Below are positions 26,584-35,919 of a DNA stretch of 64,000 nucleotides, piece after piece. Positions within the stretch are counted from its first letter, which is position 1; the number at the start of each line of letters is the position of its first letter. This DNA is from Occallatibacter riparius. GTDB taxonomy: Bacteria; Acidobacteriota; Terriglobia; Terriglobales; Acidobacteriaceae. The position numbers and the translations under genes were made by a program. The stretch is taken from assembly GCF_025264625.1 (NCBI RefSeq), contig NZ_CP093313.1, forward strand, positions 3,720,001 to 3,784,000, given 5' to 3'. The notes under the pieces are model-generated. The model was not told the DNA's origin, searched no databases, and saw only the letters and a list, made by a program, of their open reading frames with translations.

Positions 26584-27999
26584 TTAGCTCATCTTCCAGG
26601 GACCGCGATACTCGCGCGTCATCAGCTTGCTCGCTTCAGGATCGCCGATGATCTTCTCTTCCTTCACGTCCCAGCGGATCTTCTTTCCCGTGAGCATCGA
26701 GATAAGGCAGAGATGACCGGGAATCGCCGAATGGTGCCCGATCTCCACGGGTGTAACCGTAGCCTGCCTGGTGCGAACGCAATCAAGGAAGTTCTGCATA
26801 TGGTCCGTGGAAGTGTAGAGCTTCACCTTGCGCAGTTCGCGCGGCAGATACTTGCCTTTCTTCCAGTCCGGGTTCGACGCATCAAAGCCGCCACGATCCA
26901 CCCATACCCAGCCCTCGGTGCCGATCCACTTCACGCCTGTCTTGATGTCGTGATGGCCGCCCGCAATCGTCATCGTGATGTTGCGCGGATACTTCAGTTC
27001 GAATCGATACTTCGGCGCGGTGTTCCAAACCGCATCGCGGGGCGGCAGTTCGCCGCTGCCCTCCACTTCCGACGGGCCGGACAGATCGAATCCAAGGCCC
27101 CAGTGCGCGATGTCGCAATGGTGACCAATCCAATCCAGCAGCTGGCCGCCGCCGGTGTTGTAATTCCACCGCCACGACTTATGCGAACGCGCCCTGATGT
27201 AAGGCTCCATCTTTGAGGGGCCGACCCATGTCTCGTAATCCAGTTCTTTTGGGGGATCAGTGACAATCGCATTCCAGGCCGGTGTTCCCGGAACAATCTG
27301 TTCGAAAGGCGTGGGCTGCGCTCCGGCGGCGGTGATCTTGGCCATCGCGTCTTTGGCCACGCCGTCAAAATCCGCATTGCCGCCCGGTAGCCCGACTTCG
27401 ACGTGTGTCACCTCGCCGATCAGTCCGCTCCGCACAATCTCCGCAGCCTTGTGGAACATGGGAACCGACCGCTGCCATGAGCCCATCTGCCAGACGATCC
27501 CGTTCTCCTGAACCGCGCGCACAATGGACTGCTGTTCGGCAATTGTGTGCGCCAGTGGTTTTTCACCGTAGATGTCCTTCTTACGCCGGGCCGCCTCAGT
27601 CGCGACGATCTCATGCCAATGGTCCGGCACGGCAATCATGACGGCATCAATATCCTCGCGAGCAAGCAACTCACGATAATCGTGATAGCCCTTGCAGTCT
27701 TCATTGCCGTAAGTCTCGTTGATCTTTTTGACCGCGGCTTGAAGATGATTGGCATCGATATCGCACGCGGCGACCACCTGGCAGTCCGGCAGGTTCAGGA
27801 AAGCCGAGGTGTTCCCGGGCCCCTGCCAACCCATGCCGATGACTCCCAGGTTGATGCGGTTGTTGGGAGAGGTCGTCGATGTCTGCGCAGCATAGCCGCG
27901 CATCACCGCCGGAAGAACCGCAGCAGTCCCTGCGGTCTTCAGGAAGCGCCGGCGATTAAACGGGCGAAGAAATGGTCCAGAACCAGATTGTGAAGGCAT
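26584..27999 (-). CDS. Tat-exported Gfo/Idh/MocA-family oxidoreductase
   Basis: A 471-aa oxidoreductase, first gene of the operon. The N-terminus has a Tat signal (FNRRRFLKTAGTAAVLPAVM), then a Rossmann fold (LGVIGMGWQGPGNTSAF), the AVPDHWHEIVATEA region, the canonical GEKPLAHTI with catalytic Lys, and WQMGSWQRSV. The second domain includes QLLDWIGHHCDIAHWGLG. This type is common among exported sugar-modifying enzymes; the substrate is not readable. Start ATG 27999 begins after a 136-bp spacer that can hold the operon promoter. A 51-bp gap separates it from the DoxX-like gene. Confidence 0.9.
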   Translation of the reverse strand: MPSQSGSGPFLRPFNRRRFLKTAGTAAVLPAVMRGYAAQTSTTSPNNRINLGVIGMGWQGPGNTSAFLNLPDCQVVAACDIDANHLQAAVKKINETYGNEDCKGYHDYRELLAREDIDAVMIAVPDHWHEIVATEAARRKKDIYGEKPLAHTIAEQQSIVRAVQENGIVWQMGSWQRSVPMFHKAAEIVRSGLIGEVTHVEVGLPGGNADFDGVAKDAMAKITAAGAQPTPFEQIVPGTPAWNAIVTDPPKELDYETWVGPSKMEPYIRARSHKSWRWNYNTGGGQLLDWIGHHCDIAHWGLGFDLSGPSEVEGSGELPPRDAVWNTAPKYRFELKYPRNITMTIAGGHHDIKTGVKWIGTEGWVWVDRGGFDASNPDWKKGKYLPRELRKVKLYTSTDHMQNFLDCVRTRQATVTPVEIGHHSAIPGHLCLISMLTGKKIRWDVKEEKIIGDPEASKLMTREYRGPWKMS

Positions 28000-28135
28000 G
28001 GATATCCGAAAACCTTTTCATTCTGTGGAATCAAGTGACGTTTTATCATCTTTCCAATCTGCAGGTCCAACCGTCATGCGGCAGACTTCAGATCAGACTG
28101 ATTCAGCGCAGGTTGCGTGCCGTCCGTAATCACAG

Positions 28136-29671
28136 TTAGGAGAGCGCCCAGCCGGAACGATTTTGCCGCCGAATGAACTGCGCAGCCTCAGGACAATTCT
28201 TCGCTTCCATCTTGTGCGAGTCCCACTCGATTTTTTTGCCGGCGCGCAGGGCCACACACCCAAGCAGCAAGATCTCCGTCATTGGCGCGGCAACGTCGAA
28301 ACGCGAGTAGCAATTCTGCGGCTTGTTTTCCTTGATCGCCGTCAGCCACTCCTGCGCGTGGGCAAGCACACCCCCACCGCCTTTCTTGCCGCCATCTGGA
28401 TTGCGCGGAATGCGTTCCGGGAACTTCGCCATCGCCGGGTGCTTCAGGTAATGGACGAATTTCTGGTCGCCCTTGAGCTTCACGAAGAAGCTTGTTCCGT
28501 AGTCATCCGGCGAAAAGACAGCGCCGCCATCTCCCAACAGCAAGCAGCCGCTTTCGGGTACGTCTCCGAGCAGCGCGACGATATCCGCCGTGAGTTCGGC
28601 AGGCGGCTTGTTGGTCAAATCGTGACCGCCTCGCAGAGTCTCATTCGGCTGGCCGCCGTCGTACCACCAGAGAGTCATCGGATCGTGCTCGACTTTCCTG
28701 GTGCGATGGAAGAAACTCGGGTGCTCGAGTGGTACGTGCCCGGTGCGCTTGGGAAACGCGTAGCGGATCTTGGAACCCACCGGATAAGACTCTTTGTTCA
28801 TCGTGCCGAACGGCATGGCTTCAACTTCAGTGGGCGCGCCGAGATCGAGAGCGCGGAACGGCATGTTGACGGTGTGGCATCCCATGTCGCCCAGCGCGCC
28901 GCAGCCAAAATCCTGCCAGCCGCGCCAGTTGAACGGCTCGTAAACTCCGTAGCGTCCGTCCGGCTTCCGGATACCCACAAACGGCCGCACTGGGGCCGGC
29001 CCAAGCCAGACGTCCCACTCCAGTGTTGCGGGAACCGGATCTTCTCCGGTCGGACGGTCCATTGCCTGCGGCCAAATCGGGCGGTTCGTCCACACGTGCA
29101 CCTCGTGCACGTGTCCGATGAGTCCGTCCTGTATCGTCTCCACCCCGCGGCGCAGGCCGTCGGCGGCGCTGCCCTGGTTGCCCATCTGCGTAACCAGCTT
29201 GCGATCGTGAGCCATCTTCCGCAGGTAGCGCGCCTCGTAGATCGTCTGCGTCAGCGGCTTCTGGACGAAGATAGCCTTGTTCCTTTTCATCGCCGCCGAC
29301 GCCACAATCGCGTGCATGTGATCCGGCGTCGAGACCGTCACCGCATCGATCTGGTGATCCATCTGGTCCAGCATCTGGCGGTAATCTCTGTAAAACTTCG
29401 CGCCCGGATACTTCTGCGTCTGCGTCTCGTATGCCTCAGAGCCAGCATCCACGTCGCACAGTGCGACAATGTTCTCTCCGGCGCAGGCATCGGTGTCGCT
29501 CCTGCCTTTGCCGCCGATTCCAACACATGCAATGTTCAGCTTGCTGTTCAGGTTCTGTCCGCGCAAAAGCGCAGGCACGCCGAACGCGAACGCTCCGGCT
29601 GCCAAAGAACTGGTTTTAATGAACGAACGGCGGTCCACACACAATTGCGGCTGAGATTCAGGATTTTTCAT
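28136..29671 (-). CDS. Tat-exported Gfo/Idh/MocA-family oxidoreductase
   Basis: A 511-aa oxidoreductase with a Tat signal (CVDRRSFIKTSSLAAGAFAF), the Rossmann motif ACVGIGGKGRSDT, VSTPDHMHAIVASAAM, the VQKPLTQTIYEARYL lysine-proline motif and GNQGSAADGLRR. The second domain has GCGALGDMGCHTVNMPF, the typical histidine region. Sequence segments differ clearly from the two neighbours, so these are old paralogues, not recent tandem copies. It is separated from the operon's first gene by 136 bp and may be transcribed alone. Sugar substrate unknown. Confidence 0.9.
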   Translation of the reverse strand: MKNPESQPQLCVDRRSFIKTSSLAAGAFAFGVPALLRGQNLNSKLNIACVGIGGKGRSDTDACAGENIVALCDVDAGSEAYETQTQKYPGAKFYRDYRQMLDQMDHQIDAVTVSTPDHMHAIVASAAMKRNKAIFVQKPLTQTIYEARYLRKMAHDRKLVTQMGNQGSAADGLRRGVETIQDGLIGHVHEVHVWTNRPIWPQAMDRPTGEDPVPATLEWDVWLGPAPVRPFVGIRKPDGRYGVYEPFNWRGWQDFGCGALGDMGCHTVNMPFRALDLGAPTEVEAMPFGTMNKESYPVGSKIRYAFPKRTGHVPLEHPSFFHRTRKVEHDPMTLWWYDGGQPNETLRGGHDLTNKPPAELTADIVALLGDVPESGCLLLGDGGAVFSPDDYGTSFFVKLKGDQKFVHYLKHPAMAKFPERIPRNPDGGKKGGGGVLAHAQEWLTAIKENKPQNCYSRFDVAAPMTEILLLGCVALRAGKKIEWDSHKMEAKNCPEAAQFIRRQNRSGWALS

Positions 29672-30093
29672 GATGTCTTTTGGGTGTTTTTCAACTTACG
29701 CAAAAGCATACACTCGACCACACCCTAGCGAGCAAGATTCCCGTGACACGTTGTTATTTATTGCTTGGGCCCAGCTGGAGCTTACTTAAAGTCCAATTAT
29801 CAGCCGGGCTCACGGATGGTACCTGTTCTCGACGCCCTTGTGCAGTGTGTTCTACACAAGACGTCGTGCATTTCCTGAGACTTCTCAGCGGTTAAGATCT
29901 GCGGCTTGCTTCCGCCCGTGTGTCTCCATTTTCCGCGGGCGGTTGTGCTGCACTCCGATTAACTCCAATTTCTAGTACAGCTCTCGACACAAAATGGGGC
30001 ACAAGATCGCCTCATGCAATCATCGTAGGAGGCGTCAACGTTTCCACGGAGTTCAAGACCCTTCTCCAACGCCTAAGTTTCTTCGTCATCCCT
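29672..30093. other. Gene-free spacer
   Basis: About 420 bp between the exported oxidoreductase start and the HTH-TPR stop. I see no convincing reading frame, RNA gene or repeat; it should contain the promoter of the minus-strand oxidoreductase gene. Confidence 0.45.
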
Positions 30094-31410
30094 TCAGTGA
30101 GCAGTTCGGTCGACTACGGCAAGTTGGGCCGAGTCGCGGACGACGGCATCTTCGGGTGGCGGGGCCATCGAGCACTCGCGCAGGAAGTCGTCATAGCCGG
30201 GGCTCCATCGGAGCGTCTGCAAGATCGGGTCGCACCAAAAGGCGAGGCTCCAGAGCGAACCTTCGCGATAAGAGACCGTTAGACGTTCGAGGGCGGGCCG
30301 AGTCTGCTCGAGTCCGGTCTGCACGATAGCGATGGCATAGTGATTCTGCTGGCTTGTCCGAGGCTGCTGGAGCAGATCGATCACCTCGCGAGCGCTATCA
30401 ACCTGTTTTGAGGCAGCGTAAGCATACCCGAGAGACCCGAGAACTACGGCGTTGTCAGGATGGGCGAGAGTCAGTTGTTCAAGTCTTTCAACGGAATGGT
30501 CGATGGGCAGCGTCTGCGCCCACGCCAAGGCTTCCAGACTATCTATCAAAGGCCCACGACGTCCCATCGAGCGACTCTCTTCGGCCGATCGAAGCGCGTC
30601 ACCTCCACTACATGTGAGGTACACACCCCAACAGTCGAACTCATTCCATAGGGCATTGAGCGGGTTCTTATGCCCAGCCTCGCGGAAGCAACAGGCCGCC
30701 TGCTCGACCTGGCCCTCGGCGAGGGCAAGCAATCCCATGGCGACTTGAATTCGCGAGAGGAGTGAGAGATCCGATTGCGCGCTTTCGAGCAGCCCGCGGG
30801 CGCTTTCCCAATGGCGATCGACGCAGACCTTGAGGAGTGCGGAGACCAGCATAGCTTCAGGGAGAGCGGGGTCGAGGCCAAGGGCGCGTTCCAGCGCAGC
30901 GCGGCTCGTAGGGATCCTGGTTTCTCCTTTCCCCGGGCCGAGAAGAGCTTCAAACAGCACGGCCGAAGCAAGTCCGGCATATGCAGCTGCATTCGTGCAG
31001 TCGAACTCAATGGCTGTCGCCAGGGCGCTGGTGATGCTCTCGAGGTTCCGGAAGGAAAGATCGCGCCACATCATCCGGGACAGCGCCACCAACTCCGCGG
31101 ACCGCAAGCGGGAGCGTTCAGGAATGACGGAGCGGTCCTCAGCGGGCGAGCTGTCGGCGGCGAAGGCCTTCAAGAACGGAATCGGTGCATGACTGAGAGT
31201 TGAGGGAGCGTTGCCATGGTCCGCAGGCGCTCTCTGCCTTAGCCAGGCGTCCAATTCATGGGTATAGGCAAATACCGAACCGGACGTGTTACCGATGCGC
31301 TGAATGGGGAGGCCGTGCTCCTCGTGCCAGCGCTGCACAGTCCGGATACTACGACCCATATGCTGGGCAATCAATTTCCAGGAGTCCAGCCGTCCCGAGC
31401 TTCCTGACAT
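30094..31410 (-). CDS. HTH-TPR regulatory protein
   Basis: A 438-aa cytoplasmic protein. The N-terminus (about 1-65) is an excisionase/MerR-like DNA-binding helix-turn-helix with a wing: DSWKLIAQHMGRSIRTVQRW, then EEHGLPIQRIG and a domain-closing YTHELDAWL. A linker leads to about nine TPR-like helical repeats (for example ALERALGLDPALPEAML, AEGQVEQAACCFREAGHKNP). No receiver or kinase domain is seen. I chose the ATG at 31410 because the HTH starts right after it. It is divergent from the asnB operon, with dyad symmetry in the shared spacer, so it is the prime candidate regulator of that operon. Confidence 0.78.
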   Translation of the reverse strand: MSGSSGRLDSWKLIAQHMGRSIRTVQRWHEEHGLPIQRIGNTSGSVFAYTHELDAWLRQRAPADHGNAPSTLSHAPIPFLKAFAADSSPAEDRSVIPERSRLRSAELVALSRMMWRDLSFRNLESITSALATAIEFDCTNAAAYAGLASAVLFEALLGPGKGETRIPTSRAALERALGLDPALPEAMLVSALLKVCVDRHWESARGLLESAQSDLSLLSRIQVAMGLLALAEGQVEQAACCFREAGHKNPLNALWNEFDCWGVYLTCSGGDALRSAEESRSMGRRGPLIDSLEALAWAQTLPIDHSVERLEQLTLAHPDNAVVLGSLGYAYAASKQVDSAREVIDLLQQPRTSQQNHYAIAIVQTGLEQTRPALERLTVSYREGSLWSLAFWCDPILQTLRWSPGYDDFLRECSMAPPPEDAVVRDSAQLAVVDRTAH

Positions 31411-32107
31411 CGACCTATATCCTCTTGCGCCGCGGTCATGGCGGAATGGTTTGCCATGCCAGTGATCCACAGCAGGCTGGCGAGGTGATTGAGAAATCCG
31501 CCTCGTTAGTTTTGTGTAGATAACTTAGGTAAAAGCGTCCTGAATGTAAAACGTTGCTCGCGGTAATCTTCAGTCGCTGCAGCGTAGAGCTGTCTATTTG
31601 CATAGAGCAAAGAGTTCCAGAGTCGTTTGGGAGAGTGTAAGGAATTATGGATGCATTTTGGGTGAATGTCCAGCGGTTTTAGCGCAAATTGCGTCGAATC
31701 GCGACAAGATGACAAGTTGCGCTTCGATAGTTCACAACTTGGCGCATTTTGTCGTCATTTGTGCCTATGCACATGGTTGGACCTGCACTAGGATGAACCC
31801 CACTTACAACTTCAACAGTTACGGGGGCTCTTGAGGTCCGGGGAGCGCAGGGGCGAGAAATAGTTATGGAAGCCAGTTTGAGGTATAGATATTCGGTCCC
31901 TTATAGTCCGAAAAGCCAGCGTTCGACACCTCGTCACTTAGACATAAGAAAAAGTTGCGTCGTTCTGCCTTCTTGCGAAGAGAAAAGGGTCTGGAAGAAT
32001 CGCATGCGCGTGATTCAGAACGACCCGCTCTTTTTTACTTATTTGTATGTCCAGATCGGGCTGGGAGAGCGCAACCCCATCGTTCTACCGGAAAGAGGGG
32101 CACTGGA
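31411..32107. promoter_or_regulatory. Long divergent spacer upstream of the asnB operon
   Basis: Nearly 700 bp, more AT-rich than its surroundings, with no convincing gene. It holds a perfect 11-bp palindrome CGCAAATTGCG at 31683-31693 and an imperfect inverted repeat, ATGACAAGTTGCGC at 31708-31721 against GCGCATTTTGTCGTCAT at 31742-31758. These are possible operator sites. Promoters for both the HTH-TPR gene and the asnB operon should lie here. Confidence 0.5.
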
Positions 32108-34060
32108 ATGTGCGGCATCGCCGGAGTTCTGAGTCTCAATGATCGGGTGATTGACCGGGCGGAGCCCGCGCGCATGATTTCGCTGCTCCGCCATCGGGGA
32201 CCGGACGCCTTCGGTATGTATGTCCGTAAGCAAGTGGCCCTGGCCCATGCGCGCCTGAGCATTATCGACCTCGACGGGGGGGCGCAGCCGATGGGCGCTA
32301 CCGATCATTCCGCATGGCTGACGTTCAACGGCGAAATCTACAACTATGTGGAGCTGCGCGAGGAACTGGCATCCAAAGGGCATTGGTTTCGCACTGAGTC
32401 CGACACTGAAGTGATCCTGGCGGCCTACCAGGAGTGGAACGAGGATTGTGTAAACCACTTCAATGGCCAGTGGGCGTTTGCCCTGTGGGATTGTGGCCGC
32501 GAGAAGTTGTTTCTGTCCCGCGACCGAATGGGCGTGCGGCCTCTCTATTACGCGCGGACTGCGGATTCTTTTTTATTCGCTTCTGAAATGAAGGCAATCC
32601 TGGCGTCGCGTGAAGTTTCGGCTGAGGTCGATCTTCAGGCGTTAGACCAGACCTTTACATTCTGGAGTCCATTGGCTCCCCGAACAGCGTTCCGCGATAT
32701 CCGTCAGGTACCGCCCGCAAGCTCAATGGTGGTCCAGAAGGGAGAGATTCGCACCTGGCGATACTGGAGGCCTTCTTTCGAGTGGGAGGAGGCTGCCGAT
32801 GCAGCCGCGGAGAAGCGGTTGAGCGACGAGCTGTTTAGTCTGCTATATGACGCCACTCGAATCCGGCTGAGATCGGATGTGTCGGTAGGGGCATACCTGA
32901 GCGGGGGCATTGATTCGACGGTAACCACGGCACTGGCGAAGTCGATTGTGAAAGACCGTCTGCGGAGTTTCTCAATTACATTCGACGACCCGGAGTTTGA
33001 CGAGAGCCGTTTCCAAAACGAAGCCAGTGCTTTCCTTTGCACCAATCACACCTCCAGCTGCTGCACGCCGGTCGATATCGCCAGGGTTTTCCCGGAAGTG
33101 GTGTGGCACACGGAGCAGCCGATTCTGCGCACGGCCGCGGCGCCGATGTTTCTGCTGTCGAAGCTGGTGCATGACAGCGGCTTCAAAGTGGTCTTGACGG
33201 GGGAAGGTTCCGACGAAGTACTGGGCGGTTACGACATCTTCAAAGAAGCCAAGATCAGGCAATTCTGGGGCAAACAGCCGGACTCGCGGTGGCGCTTTCT
33301 ACTTTTGAAAAGGTTGTATCCCTATATGCATAATCTGCGCCGGCAGCCGGCCAGTTACCTGAAGAGCTTCTTCCGGGTGACCCCGACAGACCTGCAGAAT
33401 CCATTCTTCTCGCATCTTCCGCGATGGGATTTGACTGCGAAGATCAAGGGATTGTTTTCGGCGGCGGTTAAAGATGCACTCGGAGGTGCGCCGGCCACGG
33501 CGGAGCTTCAGGATGCCTTACCGCGGGGATTTGCAGGTTGGGATTGCTTTGCTCGGGCTCAATATCTCGAACTCGAGCAGTTGCTGCCGGGGTATATTTT
33601 GTCTTCCCAGGGGGATCGGATGGCTATGGCACATTCCGTGGAGTGCCGCTATCCCTTCCTGGATTATCGGGTGGTGGAGTTCGCGAATCGCCTGTCGCCC
33701 AAATTGAAAATGAAAGCATTGGATGAGAAGCATCTTCTCAAAAAAGCGCTCCGTGGATGGATCCCACAGTCGATCATCGGCCGTCACAAGCAGCCATACC
33801 GCGCGCCGGACGGCAAGTGCTTTTTCAGCCCTGATGCTCCCGAATATGTCCAGGAACTCCTCTCGCCTTCCGCGTTGAACCAGCACGGGATTTTCGACCC
33901 GCGAAGCGTGTCTTTGCTGATCAATAAGTTCATAACCGGTCGTGCGATCGGAACGAAAGACAACATGGCTCTCATTGCGGTGTTATCCACACAGCTTTTA
34001 CTTCAACAATCCGTTCATCAATCTCTGGAGATGACAAGCTATGCAGCTCACACAAATTGA
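32108..34060 (+). CDS. asnB: Glutamine-hydrolysing asparagine synthetase-like amidotransferase
   Basis: A 650-aa enzyme with an N-terminal class II glutaminase domain (catalytic Cys2 in MCGIAG, RHRGPD, FNGEIYNY) and a C-terminal synthetase domain with the PP-loop SGGIDST at 265-271. It adenylates a carboxylate and transfers ammonia from glutamine. The length and complete active sites fit AsnB, but the operon (acyl carrier protein, ligase, NAD-synthetase-like) suggests a specialised acceptor rather than free aspartate. I chose the ATG at 32108 because Cys2 must follow the initiator; earlier in-frame sequence is spacer. Its 3' end overlaps the carrier protein gene by 20 nt. Confidence 0.9.
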   Translation: MCGIAGVLSLNDRVIDRAEPARMISLLRHRGPDAFGMYVRKQVALAHARLSIIDLDGGAQPMGATDHSAWLTFNGEIYNYVELREELASKGHWFRTESDTEVILAAYQEWNEDCVNHFNGQWAFALWDCGREKLFLSRDRMGVRPLYYARTADSFLFASEMKAILASREVSAEVDLQALDQTFTFWSPLAPRTAFRDIRQVPPASSMVVQKGEIRTWRYWRPSFEWEEAADAAAEKRLSDELFSLLYDATRIRLRSDVSVGAYLSGGIDSTVTTALAKSIVKDRLRSFSITFDDPEFDESRFQNEASAFLCTNHTSSCCTPVDIARVFPEVVWHTEQPILRTAAAPMFLLSKLVHDSGFKVVLTGEGSDEVLGGYDIFKEAKIRQFWGKQPDSRWRFLLLKRLYPYMHNLRRQPASYLKSFFRVTPTDLQNPFFSHLPRWDLTAKIKGLFSAAVKDALGGAPATAELQDALPRGFAGWDCFARAQYLELEQLLPGYILSSQGDRMAMAHSVECRYPFLDYRVVEFANRLSPKLKMKALDEKHLLKKALRGWIPQSIIGRHKQPYRAPDGKCFFSPDAPEYVQELLSPSALNQHGIFDPRSVSLLINKFITGRAIGTKDNMALIAVLSTQLLLQQSVHQSLEMTSYAAHTN

Positions 34061-34301
34061 CCAAGATGTTGAGGACTTTGTCGTAAAGAATTTTTTGTTT
34101 GGCCAGCAGGACGGCCTTACGCCGGATGAATCGTTGCTGGAGAGGGGAGTGCTCGACTCCACGGGAGTTCTCGAACTCATCGCGTTTCTCGAAGAACACT
34201 ACGCGATCAAGGTTGAGGACGACGACGTGACGCCGGACAATCTGGATTCAGTTGCAAGGATTTCTGACTTTGTCAGCCGGAAGCTTGGATACAGCGGTTG
34301 A
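34041..34301 (+). CDS. Acyl carrier protein
   Basis: An 86-aa carrier protein with the four-helix pattern and the phosphopantetheine attachment serine in GVLDSTGVLELIAF (Ser40), followed by EEHYAIKVEDDDVTPDN typical of helix 3. It is not the fatty-acid ACP gene: it lies within the asnB operon, starting inside the last 20 nt of asnB. It would carry an acyl or aminoacyl thioester loaded by the ligase encoded 10 nt downstream. No phosphopantetheinyl transferase gene is in the window. Confidence 0.92.
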   Translation: MQLTQIDQDVEDFVVKNFLFGQQDGLTPDESLLERGVLDSTGVLELIAFLEEHYAIKVEDDDVTPDNLDSVARISDFVSRKLGYSG

Positions 34302-34311
34302 GGAGTAACGA

Positions 34312-35889
34312 ATGCAGGTCGAGGAATTCCTAGAGGATAGCGCACGCGTATTCCCGTCGAAGGTGGCTCTGATCTGTGGCAAGAGCCGCTACACGTATGC
34401 CGAGATCGACGCCCAGGCGAACCGGGTAGCCGTAGCGCTGCTCGAGGCGGGGGTGCAACGCGGCGACCGCGTGGTGGTGTTGCTGCCGAATACTGCGGAA
34501 ACGGTGATCGCATTATTCGGAATCTTGAAGGCAGGAGCAGTGTTTGTGCTCCTCAATGCGACAACCAAGCCTGACAAGCTGATGTACATCGTGAACAACT
34601 GCCAGGCCGTAGCCCTCGTCGTGGACGGCGCCGGTTGGGCAATTGCGCAGAAAGCGTCCGACGTGATGCCCAGTATTGGAATCGTGCTGGTGGCGAGATG
34701 CAAGTCGGACCTACCGACAGCTGCAGGTGGAGGGAGGGTCATCAATTTCGAGGCGGTGCGATTGGGGGCGCAGCGCGTGAAGGCTCCGCCGAAGACTTGC
34801 ATCGATATTGATCTCGCCGCGCTTGTTTACACGTCCGGAACGACCGGCCATCCCAAGGGCGTGATGCTCACTCACTTGAACATGGTGTCTGTTGCGACAT
34901 CCATCGCCACTTACCTGGAAAACACGAGCGACGATGTGGTGATGAATTTCCTGCCGCTGGCGTTCGGCTACGGCCTTTATCAGGTATTAGTGATGTTCAA
35001 AGTGGGTGGGACCGTAGTGCTACACGACTCCTTTGCGTTTCCACATGTGGTGCTCGATCTTATGGAGCGGGAACGTGTAACAGGTCTGCCAATTGTTCCC
35101 ACCGTGGCAGCTTTGCTCCTGCAGATGGATATTTCGAGGTACGCTTTGCCGCAGCTCCGATACATCACCAACGCTGGAGCGGCGCTCCCCGTTGAACATC
35201 TGCGGCGGCTCCGCACCTTGTTTCCGAAGGCGAAGCTGTATTCCATGTACGGGCAGACCGAATGTCAGCGAGTGTCGTACCTCTCTCCGGATCAGCTCGA
35301 TGTGCGGCCGGGGTCAGTGGGACGTGGGATGCCGAATGAGGAGGTATTCATCGTCGACGAACAGGGGCATCGGGTGGGACCCGGCGTTACAGGGGAGCTG
35401 GTGATTCGGGGATCCCATGTGATGCGAGGTTACTGGGAGTTGCCCGAAGAGACTGAACGCCGTCTTCGGCCTGGTCCACTGGCGGGTGAGAAGGTACTGT
35501 ACAGCGGCGATCTGTTTCGTGCCGATGAGGAAGGGTACCTGTACTTCGTAAGCCGGAAGGACGACATCATCAAAAGTCGCGGCGAGAAAGTGAGCCCGAA
35601 GGAAGTTGAGGACGCCATCTGCAGGTTGGAGGGAATTGCGGAGGCGGCGGTGATCGGTGTGCCCGATGCCTTCCTTGGGAGCGCCATCAAAGCGATTGTG
35701 AAGCTTACGCCAGGAGCACACCTGACCGCGCAGGACATTCTTCGTCACTGCGCGGGGCACCTGGAGGATTTCATGCGCCCGAAGTACGTGGAGTTCGTGG
35801 AAGCCGTGCCCAAAACCGAGAACGGCAAAGTGAGCAAGCGTCTGTTGGCCGAGCGGGAGACAGAGATGGCTGGCGCTTCGAGCAGATAG
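34312..35889 (+). CDS. AMP-dependent acyl ligase (ANL superfamily)
   Basis: A 525-aa adenylate-forming enzyme that activates a carboxylate and passes it to a thiol, here most likely Ser40-phosphopantetheine of the adjacent ACP. Motifs: A3 YTSGTTGHPKGVML (from 173), NAGAALPVEHLRRL, the A5 motif MYGQTECQRVSYL, the A7 YSGDLFRADEEGYLYF, the A8 hinge SRKDDIIKSRGEKVSPKEVE and the catalytic A10 Lys in KTENGKVSKRLL. No FAAL-type insertion is obvious. Close relatives sit in exosortase-associated and polysaccharide clusters, but no exosortase gene is seen here. Third gene of the operon. Confidence 0.9.
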   Translation: MQVEEFLEDSARVFPSKVALICGKSRYTYAEIDAQANRVAVALLEAGVQRGDRVVVLLPNTAETVIALFGILKAGAVFVLLNATTKPDKLMYIVNNCQAVALVVDGAGWAIAQKASDVMPSIGIVLVARCKSDLPTAAGGGRVINFEAVRLGAQRVKAPPKTCIDIDLAALVYTSGTTGHPKGVMLTHLNMVSVATSIATYLENTSDDVVMNFLPLAFGYGLYQVLVMFKVGGTVVLHDSFAFPHVVLDLMERERVTGLPIVPTVAALLLQMDISRYALPQLRYITNAGAALPVEHLRRLRTLFPKAKLYSMYGQTECQRVSYLSPDQLDVRPGSVGRGMPNEEVFIVDEQGHRVGPGVTGELVIRGSHVMRGYWELPEETERRLRPGPLAGEKVLYSGDLFRADEEGYLYFVSRKDDIIKSRGEKVSPKEVEDAICRLEGIAEAAVIGVPDAFLGSAIKAIVKLTPGAHLTAQDILRHCAGHLEDFMRPKYVEFVEAVPKTENGKVSKRLLAERETEMAGASSR

Positions 35890-35919
35890 AACCGATGGAT
35901 CAGCTTAGAAAGGAAGATC

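Noticed and set aside
28163..29728. 521-codon plus-strand reading frame
   Set aside because: It is the antisense of an intact Tat-exported Gfo/Idh gene with full motifs; the antisense product has no family features.
31506..31715. 69-codon minus-strand frame in the asnB spacer
   Set aside because: No ribosome-binding site, no membrane or motif features, and AT-rich intergenic composition.
31770..31800. A sigma-54 promoter before asnB
   Set aside because: The GG and GC elements are not 10 bp apart, so the -24/-12 spacing is wrong.
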